Shown in pieces: positions 41,879-49,299 of a stretch of 64,000 bases of DNA. Origin of the DNA: UBA5976 sp037137575 (GTDB taxonomy: Bacteria; Actinomycetota; Actinomycetes; S36-B12; UBA5976); NCBI GenBank assembly GCA_037137575.1, contig JBAXKB010000003.1, positions 1 to 64,000 of the forward strand. The letters run 5' to 3'. The first letter of the stretch is position 1. The number at the start of each line of letters is the position of its first letter. The notes beneath the pieces were generated by a model. It saw only the letters and a list, made by a program, of their open reading frames with translations, had not been told where the DNA came from and searched no databases. A program made the position numbers and the translations under genes.

Positions 41879-42996
41879 GAAAGAACGGTAAGTCGCAGAT
41901 CGCTTAATGACCTTGGTCGATCAACCATGCGCTTTGCTAATTCACCAAGTTGAACAGCTGCCTGCGAATCTGGATGATCGACAACTAGTGGTGAACCACT
42001 ATCGCCACCTTCACGCAAACGGGAATCAAAAGCTATCTTGGCTAAAAGTGGAATCTCGTAGCCAAGGTTTTCAGAAAGTGTTTTTGCTACCGACTCGCCA
42101 CCGCCACTGCCAAACAACTCCATAGCTTCGCCACAGTGTGGGCAAGTAAGTGCTGACATGTTTTCGAGCACACCGAATACTTTTTGGTCAAAAGCTGGAG
42201 CCAGCATGCCTGCGCGAATTGCCACATCGGCTGCCGCAAGTTGTGGGGTAGTGACAACAATTAATTCTGCATGTGGCAGAAGTCGGGCCACACTCATTGG
42301 CACATCACCAGTACCTGGTGGCATATCAAAGAGCAATACATCAAGCTCTCCCCAGTAGACGTCAGTTAGGAATGCTTCAACATATTTGTGCAGCATTGGT
42401 CCACGAGCTGCAATTGGTTCGTGCCGACCGCCTGGCTTGAAAGATAACATCGACATCACACTGATTCCGTGTGCCGATTGTGGCAACATCATTCCATCGA
42501 TTGGCGTAGGACCACCAGTTAGACCGAGCATGTCAGGAATTGAGTGACCATAAATATCCGCATCTAGGATGCCAACAGATTTTCCTTGTGCAGCAAGGGA
42601 TGCAGCCAAGTTCACCGTGATTGAAGACTTGCCAACGCCGCCTTTACCCGAGGCAATCGCATAGATGCGAGTCAGCGAATCCGGCTGAGTGAACGCAATC
42701 TTTTTCTGTGGACCTTGCAGCAAGTTTCGTAGTTGTTCGCGCTGCTCTTCGCTCATAGGTTCGAGTGAAACATTAACTTCGCTGACACCGGGAACAGCGC
42801 CAACAGCAGATTGCACGCCACCGGTAATGGCTTCTTTCATCGGGCAAGCAGCAATTGTTAAGTAAACATCAACGTTGACTGTTGAACCTGATATTTCAAA
42901 ACCCTTGAGCATGCCAATCTCAGTTATTGGTCGGCGAATTTCTGGGTCGATAACGGTGGCAAGTGCAGCCTGAACTGCATCGCGTGAAATGCTCAC
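41875..42996 (-). CDS. mrp: Iron-sulfur cluster carrier ATPase (Mrp/ApbC family)
   Basis: P-loop ATPase that assembles and delivers [4Fe-4S] clusters. It has 373 residues. The N-terminal MIP18/DUF59 domain (about 1-90, with DPEIRRPITEIG and AACPMKEAI) is followed by the ATPase domain, with deviant Walker A GKGGVGKSSITVN and DADIYGHSIP. The cluster-binding CxxC lies in LTCPHCGEAMELFG. An AAGGA ribosome-binding site precedes the GTG at 42996. The order htrA-tatB-mrp-membrane protein-CBS protein matches the mycobacterial locus. Likely clients nearby include SdhB, fumarase and IspH. Confidence 0.95.
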   Translation of the reverse strand: MSISRDAVQAALATVIDPEIRRPITEIGMLKGFEISGSTVNVDVYLTIAACPMKEAITGGVQSAVGAVPGVSEVNVSLEPMSEEQREQLRNLLQGPQKKIAFTQPDSLTRIYAIASGKGGVGKSSITVNLAASLAAQGKSVGILDADIYGHSIPDMLGLTGGPTPIDGMMLPQSAHGISVMSMLSFKPGGRHEPIAARGPMLHKYVEAFLTDVYWGELDVLLFDMPPGTGDVPMSVARLLPHAELIVVTTPQLAAADVAIRAGMLAPAFDQKVFGVLENMSALTCPHCGEAMELFGSGGGESVAKTLSENLGYEIPLLAKIAFDSRLREGGDSGSPLVVDHPDSQAAVQLGELAKRMVDRPRSLSDLRLTVLS

Positions 42997-43013
42997 GAAT
43001 TGATCCTTAGTAA

Positions 43014-43529
43014 TTAGTTGGTTGCAGGTGAATCTTTATCATCATTATTAGAAAGCGCACCAAGTTCTTCTAATAATGACTTTATCTCGCCACGTAAGTA
43101 GTCGCGAGTTGCTAGTTCGCCAATTGCCATTCGCAGAGCAGCAACTTCGCGCGTTAAGTAGTCAGCATCAGCCAACAAGCGCTCAGTTTGATCGCGATCT
43201 TCCTGGAATTGAACGCGGTCGCGATCTGCCTGACGATTCTGGGCAAGCAAAATTAGCGGAGCTGCATATGATGCCTGAAGGGAAAGTACCAAAGTCAAAA
43301 ATAAGAATGGGTATGCATCAATTTGCGCATCTTTTGGTGCAAAAATATTCCAAAGCAACCACCCAACGATTGCTAGGGTCATGTACCCAAGGAAACGCCA
43401 CGATCCGAGGAATCTTGCTACTCGCTCGCTTAAGCGACCAGCTGTTTCTGAATCAACGCTTGGGCGTAGTGAGCGTGAGCGTTCTAATGGCTGATCCAAT
43501 CGTGGACCACGTCGTTCTTCGCGTGCCAT
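43014..43529 (-). CDS. DUF1003 membrane protein
   Basis: Membrane protein of 171 residues of the DUF1003 family, function unknown. The family signature is a two-helix hairpin: GSWRFLGYMTLAIVGWLLWN (about 42-62) and YPFLFLTLVLSLQASYAAPL (about 73-92), then LLAQNRQADRDR. A coiled-coil-like charged region covers 95-160. The stop is 17 bases before the mrp start and its own start is two bases from the end of the CBS-protein gene, so the three minus-strand genes look like one operon. Confidence 0.9.
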   Translation of the reverse strand: MAREERRGPRLDQPLERSRSLRPSVDSETAGRLSERVARFLGSWRFLGYMTLAIVGWLLWNIFAPKDAQIDAYPFLFLTLVLSLQASYAAPLILLAQNRQADRDRVQFQEDRDQTERLLADADYLTREVAALRMAIGELATRDYLRGEIKSLLEELGALSNNDDKDSPATN

Positions 43530-43531
43530 AA

Positions 43532-44782
43532 TCAGCCCTCCTCATCGTTCTCGTTTTCCCGCCAATCGTCAGGCAGCATGTGGTCAATTACATCGTCAAT
43601 GGTGACAGCGCCTAACAAGTGTCCATTCTCGTCTACAACGGGCAATGCAACCAAGTTGTATGTCGCGAAATAACGGGCGACTTGGCCTAAAGGCGCGTCA
43701 GGGCCAATTGGTTCAAGGGAACTATCCAAGATGGCTGAAACAAGTGTTGCAGGCGCTTCACGCAATAAGCGCTGCACATGAGCCACGCCAATGTAACGAC
43801 CAGTAGGTGTTTCAATCGGTGGGCGTACAACATAAACCTGAGAAGCAACAGCTGGAGATAGTTCGGGCACTCGCACTCGGGCTAACGCTTCGGCAACCGT
43901 GGCATCAGAGGAAACCAAAATTGGTTCGGTAGTCATCATGCCGCCAGCGCTGAAATCGTCGTAAGCCAAAAGGCGCCGCAAGTCTTCAGCATCTTCTGGT
44001 TCCATAGCTTCTAGGAATGCTTGGGCACGTTCAGGTGGGAGTTCGCTCAGCAAGTCAGCAGCGTCGTCTGGGTCCATCTCTTCGAGAACATCTGTTGCTC
44101 GCTCGAGTCCGAGTTCAGAAATAATTTCAACTCGATCGTCTTCAGGAAGTTCCTCAACTACGTCGGCCAACAAATTCAGATCAAGTTGGGCAACAACCTC
44201 TAGTCGACGCTTAGGTGTTAAGCCTTGTAATACGTTTGCGATGTCTGCCGCGCGCATTGAGTGGATTGACTTAAGCAGTGAATCAACACCCTGCGGCTCG
44301 AATTCAGCGAACAAACCAGTTACTTCATTCCAGTCAACAGTCACTGTTGGGCCACGGCGGCCAAAACGACTTTCACCTTTGCGAATGAACAGACGTGAGA
44401 CGTACCAGTCATGAAGTCGACCAGATACCATGGCGATGTCTTCAACAGTGCCTTTTTCGCCGGTGACTAATAGATTGACTCTTTGATCGAGTAACTCAGC
44501 AATCACTAGTTTCTCGTCATTGCGACGTTCGAATCGACGTAGATTCACCATTCCGCTGGTCACAACAGAGCCTGGATCCATTGCGGTAATTCGCGACATG
44601 GGCACAAAAATTCGACGGCGTGGGGCGACTTCAACCACTAGACCGAGCACATTTGGCGCCTTGTCCGTATCGCGGGCAAGCACGACAATATCGCGGATTT
44701 TGCCCACACGGTCACCCGCTGTATCAAAAACCGCTGTTCCGGCCAATCGGGCCAGATAAACGCGCGTTGCTGTAGTAGTCAC
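43532..44782 (-). CDS. PRC-barrel / MgtE-N / CBS-pair soluble protein
   Basis: Protein of 416 residues with no membrane helix. A PRC-barrel-like segment (AGTAVFDTAGDRVGKIRDIVV) starts the protein and may repeat near 95-150. An MgtE N-terminal superhelical domain covers about 160-280, with the acidic repeats EMDPDDAADLLSELPPERAQ and MEPEDAEDLRRLL. Two CBS domains end the protein (TTEPILVSSDATVAEALAR, then LVALPVVDENGHLLGAVTIDD). This is the regulatory half of an MgtE magnesium channel without the channel. The GTG start has TAATCT six bases upstream. First gene of the operon with DUF1003 and mrp. Confidence 0.9.
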   Translation of the reverse strand: MTTTATRVYLARLAGTAVFDTAGDRVGKIRDIVVLARDTDKAPNVLGLVVEVAPRRRIFVPMSRITAMDPGSVVTSGMVNLRRFERRNDEKLVIAELLDQRVNLLVTGEKGTVEDIAMVSGRLHDWYVSRLFIRKGESRFGRRGPTVTVDWNEVTGLFAEFEPQGVDSLLKSIHSMRAADIANVLQGLTPKRRLEVVAQLDLNLLADVVEELPEDDRVEIISELGLERATDVLEEMDPDDAADLLSELPPERAQAFLEAMEPEDAEDLRRLLAYDDFSAGGMMTTEPILVSSDATVAEALARVRVPELSPAVASQVYVVRPPIETPTGRYIGVAHVQRLLREAPATLVSAILDSSLEPIGPDAPLGQVARYFATYNLVALPVVDENGHLLGAVTIDDVIDHMLPDDWRENENDEEG

Positions 44783-44788
44783 ACGTGA

Positions 44789-44794
44789 AGATTA
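44789..44794 (-). promoter_or_regulatory. -10 element of leaderless CBS-protein operon promoter
   Basis: On the minus strand TAATCT lies six bases before the GTG at 44782. Confidence 0.5.
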
Positions 44795-44846
44795 CCCCAA
44801 AAAATCAGTCAGGTAGACTTTCCTTAATAAACACAGGGGAGTTCGC

Positions 44847-45548
44847 GTGATTAGCGCTGGTTCGTTACTAGGCAAGATGGTGCGTTCGCTCTGTCGTGTC
44901 TCGGTATACGGACGCGCCAATCTAGATGTTTTGGAGCAGCCGGGCCCAGCTTTAATTGTGGTGAACCATACGACAGTTGTAGATGTCATCGTAGTTTTAG
45001 GCACACTGCACAATATGGGTTTCACTTGTGATCTGCCGTGCGAAGGCGAGTGCACACATCGGCGCCACATTCGGCCTATCGGCACTTCAGATTTATGGGA
45101 CTATCCAGTTACCAAGCAAGCATGCACCAAGAGCGGCATTATTCCAGTGGATCAACACGATGGCCGCGCTGCATATCGCGCCGCGCTTGAAGCACTGCGT
45201 GCTGGTGAGTGTGTGCTTATTTACCCCGAAGGCGATGTCAAAGTTCACGACGATGGTTCTCCTCGCGATTGGCGCCCGGGCGCTGCAGGCTTAGCAAAAT
45301 CGGCGTCTGTCACAGTTGTGCCAATTGCACACCATGACAGCCGAACCTTAGGTTCGGGTTCTGTTGCTAAAAGTGTTTTGTGGAGCTTCACCGGCGCACT
45401 ACGAGTCCCAATTATTCGGATGCGAATTGGCAAACCAGTATCTGCCTTTGAATTGGCCCAGAAAAACTCTAAAGAAGTAAATGAAGTGCTTTCAAAAGCG
45501 TTGAATCAGACCTGGCAAGAAGCAAGCTCTGGTGTCGTCTTTGACTAG
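44847..45548 (+). CDS. plsC: 1-acyl-sn-glycerol-3-phosphate acyltransferase
   Basis: Glycerolipid acyltransferase of 233 residues, expected to acylate lysophosphatidate in phospholipid synthesis. The catalytic H(X)4D motif is in VVNHTTVVDVIV and the glycerol-phosphate-binding motif is YPEGDVKVHDDG, where the common form is PEGTRS. No long membrane anchor is seen. A GGGGAG ribosome-binding site precedes the GTG, and TAGACT lies upstream, so this gene uses a leader, unlike many neighbours. It overlaps the convergent helicase gene by four bases. Substrate may differ from classic PlsC. Confidence 0.9.
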   Translation: MISAGSLLGKMVRSLCRVSVYGRANLDVLEQPGPALIVVNHTTVVDVIVVLGTLHNMGFTCDLPCEGECTHRRHIRPIGTSDLWDYPVTKQACTKSGIIPVDQHDGRAAYRAALEALRAGECVLIYPEGDVKVHDDGSPRDWRPGAAGLAKSASVTVVPIAHHDSRTLGSGSVAKSVLWSFTGALRVPIIRMRIGKPVSAFELAQKNSKEVNEVLSKALNQTWQEASSGVVFD

Positions 45549-47020
45549 TCGCTTGCTGCTTCAGGCGTATTAGTTCCACGCGTACGTTTACGTGGTGCAC
45601 GTTGGGTCCGCTCTTTAGGCGCATCCTCGGTTTTTATTTCAGAAGTGCGAGCTGGTTTAGCTCTATCTGTTCTTTGCCCACCAGATTTGTTATCGCGCGC
45701 AGGCTTATTAGTTCGTGGTGCGCTGTTGCCACCCTTGCGTTTGCCGGTTTCGCCAAGTTCTTCGATGGTTTCTGCGCCAAGGCCAGCGCGACTTTGATTA
45801 GCCGTAGGCAGCTGCCCCGTGATTCCAGCAGGAATGTTTAATCCTGCGTAGACATGCGGACTTGATGAGTAAGTTTCTAGTGGATCGTTGAACGCCAATC
45901 CCAGTGTGCGGTTGATCATCTGCCAACGATTGGTGTCTTGCCAGTCGACCAAAGTGATGGCCACGCCAGTATTTCCAGCACGGCCAGTACGACCAATGCG
46001 GTGTACATAAGTTTTATCGTCTTCAGGGCATTCGTAGTTGATAACGTGTGTTACATCAGCAACATCGATACCACGAGCAGCAACATCAGTTGCTACCAGC
46101 ACATCAACTTTGCCGTTTCGGAATGCGCGCAATGCTTGTTCACGAGCGCCTTGTCCTAAGTCGCCATGTACCGAGGCAACAGCAAAGCCACGCTCACTTA
46201 GGTTTTCGCTAAGCGAACTAGCAACTCGCTTAGTGCGACAAAAAATAATGGTTAATCCGCGACCAGTTGCCTGCAAAACGCGAGCTACTAATTCTGGCTT
46301 ATCCATTTGGTGCGCACGCCAAACGTGCTGCTCGATTGCATCGACAATTGAAGATTCGTTTGTCGGATCGCTGGCACGAATGTGGGTTGGCTGTGACATG
46401 TAGCGTCGAGCAAGTGCCACAATCTGGCCTGGCATAGTTGCAGAAAACAACATGGTGTGACGAGCAGTAGGTAAGTTGCTTACTAGATTTTCAACATCTG
46501 GCAAAAAGCCCATGTCTAACATTTCATCAGCTTCGTCAAGTACAAGAACTCGCACGTTCTTTAAATTCAAATGACGTTGTTTCATCAGGTCAATAAGTCG
46601 ACCCGGAGTGCCAACTGCTACGTCAACTCCTTTTTCGAGCGCTGCGATTTGTGGTTCATAAGCTTTGCCACCGTAGACACTCAAAATTTCGACATCTAAT
46701 TTTGCGGCTGCTTGAGACAAGTCGCTCGCGACCTGGATTGCGAGTTCGCGCGTTGGCACAATTACAAGAGCAAGGGGAGTGCGACCCACATCAGAGGTTT
46801 TCTTTTCAAGCACCTGAGTGAGTAGCGGGATGCCGAATCCTAAAGTTTTGCCAGTTCCAGTTTTGGCTTGCCCAATAAGATCCTGGCCAGCCATTGCAAT
46901 AGGCAAGGTCATTTCTTGGATTGGGAATGCCTCAATGATTCCCTGTTCGCTCAGTGCGGCGCAGATTTGCTCGGGAACACCGAGTTCAGCAAAAGTCGAG
47001 ATGGTAACTCCCAGTTTCAT
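45545..47020 (-). CDS. rhlE: DEAD-box RNA helicase
   Basis: ATP-dependent RNA helicase of 491 residues. The Q motif FPIQEMTLP, AKTGTGKT (motif I), PTRELAIQ, TPGRLIDLM, VLDEADEMLDMG (DEAD), FSATMPG (SAT), and the second-domain motifs IIFCRTKRV, ATDVAARGIDV and HRIGRTGRAG are present in order. A Lys/Arg-rich unstructured tail of about 90 residues ends the protein. I place the start at ATG 47020 (MKLGVTISTFAELG); the frame stays open to 47155 but that sequence would overlap the divergent ferritin-like gene. TAGTAT lies 13 bases before the ATG. Corresponds to Rv3211 by position. Confidence 0.94.
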   Translation of the reverse strand: MKLGVTISTFAELGVPEQICAALSEQGIIEAFPIQEMTLPIAMAGQDLIGQAKTGTGKTLGFGIPLLTQVLEKKTSDVGRTPLALVIVPTRELAIQVASDLSQAAAKLDVEILSVYGGKAYEPQIAALEKGVDVAVGTPGRLIDLMKQRHLNLKNVRVLVLDEADEMLDMGFLPDVENLVSNLPTARHTMLFSATMPGQIVALARRYMSQPTHIRASDPTNESSIVDAIEQHVWRAHQMDKPELVARVLQATGRGLTIIFCRTKRVASSLSENLSERGFAVASVHGDLGQGAREQALRAFRNGKVDVLVATDVAARGIDVADVTHVINYECPEDDKTYVHRIGRTGRAGNTGVAITLVDWQDTNRWQMINRTLGLAFNDPLETYSSSPHVYAGLNIPAGITGQLPTANQSRAGLGAETIEELGETGKRKGGNSAPRTNKPARDNKSGGQRTDRAKPARTSEIKTEDAPKERTQRAPRKRTRGTNTPEAASD

Positions 47021-47084
47021 GGATAGCCCAGAAATACTAGGGCTATGCCCAGCGTACCGCCGAACTAGCGTAACCTTAAATGCT

Positions 47085-47738
47085 GTGAGCAATCCTGCAG
47101 TAATTGACCTACTTGGCGTCCTGGCTTTCGGTGAACTAGTTGCCTTTGAGCGCACCGCAAATGATGCGAAATTTGCCCCTGGTGTAAGCGAGAAAATTGC
47201 TCTTGGCCGAATGGCAGCTAGTGAGTATCGTCACTATGAAGCAGTCTCAGCGCGCATTGTCGAATTAGGCGCAGACCCAATTGTGGCGATGGAACCTTTT
47301 ATTGAACCGCTAACCCAGTTTCATAACACTATGGAACCGAGTAACTGGCTCGAAGGGTTACTAAAGGCTTATGTCGGAGATGGAATTACTGCCGATTTCT
47401 ATCGCGAGATTTCTGTTTACCTAGACCCACAAACCGTGACGTTAGTGAATGAAGTTTTAGGCGATATCGGTATTGCTGAATTTGCGATCGATCACATTAA
47501 GCGCGCAATTGTGCAAGATCCAAAAAATGCTGGCAAGTTAGCGCTTTGGGGTCGCAGACTTATGGGTGAAATGATTTCGCAAGCATCACTTGTTGCCAAA
47601 ACTCGACCAGCACTTGCTGGATTATTTTTAAATCCACCTGCAGGTGTTGAAATAGATTTGGACAACATGTCGACATTAGTTAGTCGACTAACAGTGGGGC
47701 ATTCGCGTCGGATGGACGCATTAGGCCTAGCTGCCTAA
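47085..47738 (+). CDS. Ferritin-like four-helix protein
   Basis: Ferritin-like fold protein of 217 residues, related to the MiaE-like tRNA hydroxylase group that is common beside rhlE in actinobacteria (Rv3210c by position, from memory). Candidate metal-binding residues are in LVAFERTAND, ASEYRHYEAV and HIKRAI. It starts at the GTG at 47085, with TAACCT eight bases upstream. An in-frame start at 46818 would lie wholly inside the divergent helicase gene and is rejected. The stop is directly adjacent to the convergent DUF3107 stop. Activity unknown. Confidence 0.85.
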   Translation: MSNPAVIDLLGVLAFGELVAFERTANDAKFAPGVSEKIALGRMAASEYRHYEAVSARIVELGADPIVAMEPFIEPLTQFHNTMEPSNWLEGLLKAYVGDGITADFYREISVYLDPQTVTLVNEVLGDIGIAEFAIDHIKRAIVQDPKNAGKLALWGRRLMGEMISQASLVAKTRPALAGLFLNPPAGVEIDLDNMSTLVSRLTVGHSRRMDALGLAA

Positions 47739-47963
47739 TTAGTCAGTAGCAAAACCTACGCGCCCAGCGCTGTTAGCACCGATTTCGACAAAAGCAATTT
47801 TTCCCCCGGGCACAATTACGCGACGACCTTTTTCGTCAACCAAAGTCAAAATTTCGCCGGACTCAACCGCTTTGTTGATTAGCTTTGCGACATCGTCAGG
47901 TGTTTGATTGCTTTCCAAAACAATTTCCCGACTTGCGTCCTGAACATTAATGCGAATTTCCAC
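47739..47963 (-). CDS. DUF3107 family protein
   Basis: Small actinobacterial protein of 74 residues: EIRINVQDASREIVLESNQT at the start, a helix VAKLINKAVESG, then strands ending in EIGANSAGRVGFA. This matches DUF3107, found near moeZ and rhlE in Mycobacterium (Rv3208A, from memory), where it has been linked to a TetR regulator locus; no such regulator is seen here. It starts with GTG at 47963. No clear ribosome-binding site. Function unknown. Confidence 0.88.
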   Translation of the reverse strand: MEIRINVQDASREIVLESNQTPDDVAKLINKAVESGEILTLVDEKGRRVIVPGGKIAFVEIGANSAGRVGFATD

Positions 47964-48108
47964 GGTTTCTGCCGATCTCTTGAGAATCTGTTACTTACTT
48001 ATTATCGTCTGCCGCCAGACAAGTAGCGAACATATGGGCTCATTTGGCTGGGAACATACATATGCGAGAAACTGTTACCTAAAGTAACGCACATACAAGG
48101 GAGCAAAC

Positions 48109-49299
48109 ATGTCGTTGCCACCGTTGGTACAACCGGCTGTAGAGCTAAGTGTTGATGAAGTTCGCCGTTATAGCCGGCACATCATCATCCCTGACGTTGG
48201 CATGATTGGGCAGAAGCGCCTTAAGAATGCTCGAGTTTTGTGTATTGGTGCTGGCGGACTTGGTAGTCCTGCACTCATGTACCTCGCTGCAGCAGGTGTT
48301 GGCACGATTGGCATTGTTGAATTCGATGTTGTGGACGAATCAAACTTGCAGCGTCAGATCATTCATGGTCACAGTGACATTGGTCGATCAAAAGCACAAA
48401 GCGCAGCAGATAGTGTGCGCGAAATTAATCCGTATGTTCAGGTAAACATTCACGAAATGCGACTTGATTCCACAAATGTGCTGGATCTATTCAGTCAGTA
48501 CGACTTGATTGTTGATGGCACTGACAACTTTGCTACTCGTTACTTAGTCAACGACGCCTGTGTTTTATTGAACAAGCCTTATGTGTGGGGTTCTATTTAC
48601 CGCTTTGATGGTCAGTCGAGTGTATTTTGGTCCCAACATGGCCCTTGCTATCGCTGCCTTTACCCAGAACCACCACCGCCGGGCATGGTTCCTTCTTGTG
48701 CTGAAGGTGGCGTACTTGGTGTGCTGTGTGCCGCAATCGGTTCAATCCAGGTAAATGAAGCAATCAAAGTTTTAGCTGGAATTGGCGAACCACTTGTTGG
48801 CTCACTCATGGTTTATGACGCACTTGAAATGACTTACCGCAAAATCAAGATTCGTAAAGATCCTGATTGTGCAATTTGTGGAACCAATCCAACCGTTACT
48901 GAATTGATTGACTATGAAGCATTCTGTGGCGCTGTCTCTGATGAGGCAGCTTCCGCAGTTGTAGATTCAACAATTAACGTGAAGCAACTTTCGCAGATGC
49001 TGATCGAGCGCGACCGTGGCGAACGCGATTTTGTTTTAATTGATGTGCGCGAACCAAACGAATTCGAAATCGTAAGCATTCCTGGTTCAGTTCTAATTCC
49101 AAAGAACGAATTCTTAATGGGTAATGCGTTAGCTGATTTGCCGCAAGACAAGCAGGTTGTTTTGCATTGTAAAGTTGGCGGCCGATCTGCTGAAGTTCTA
49201 GCGGTAGTTAAAGGCGCTGGATTTGCTGATGCAATTCATGTTGGCGGTGGCGTTATTGCTTGGGTTAATCAGATTGAGCCAGAAAAGCCGACTTATTAA
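48109..49299 (+). CDS. moeZ: MoeZ: E1-like sulfurtransferase with rhodanese domain
   Basis: Activates ubiquitin-like sulfur carriers by adenylation and loads sulfur, serving molybdopterin, cysteine or thioamide pathways. It has 396 residues. The adenylation domain has RYSRHIIIPDVGMIGQ, the GAGGLGSP loop, DVVDESNLQRQI and DGTDNFATRYL. Zinc cysteines are in CYRCLYPEPPP and CAICG. The C-terminal rhodanese domain ends with the active Cys in VVLHCKVGGRSAEVL. AAGGGAG is the ribosome-binding site. A GTTAC-CTAAA-GTAAC inverted repeat lies in the 145-bp upstream gap. Converges with no gap on the next gene. Confidence 0.94.
   Translation: MSLPPLVQPAVELSVDEVRRYSRHIIIPDVGMIGQKRLKNARVLCIGAGGLGSPALMYLAAAGVGTIGIVEFDVVDESNLQRQIIHGHSDIGRSKAQSAADSVREINPYVQVNIHEMRLDSTNVLDLFSQYDLIVDGTDNFATRYLVNDACVLLNKPYVWGSIYRFDGQSSVFWSQHGPCYRCLYPEPPPPGMVPSCAEGGVLGVLCAAIGSIQVNEAIKVLAGIGEPLVGSLMVYDALEMTYRKIKIRKDPDCAICGTNPTVTELIDYEAFCGAVSDEAASAVVDSTINVKQLSQMLIERDRGERDFVLIDVREPNEFEIVSIPGSVLIPKNEFLMGNALADLPQDKQVVLHCKVGGRSAEVLAVVKGAGFADAIHVGGGVIAWVNQIEPEKPTY

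Noticed and set aside
46818..47084. N-terminal extension of the ferritin-like gene
   Set aside because: The extension is fully antisense to the DEAD-box helicase N-terminus. The GTG at 47085 has a -10 element and gives a normal length.
47021..47155. N-terminal extension of the DEAD-box helicase
   Set aside because: It would overlap the divergent ferritin-like gene, is unlike helicase N-termini, and lies upstream of the best promoter element.
47964..48108. Repeated GAACATA and CATATG elements upstream of moeZ
   Set aside because: The copies are short and irregular; chance is a sufficient explanation beyond the small GTTAC/GTAAC repeat noted with the gene.
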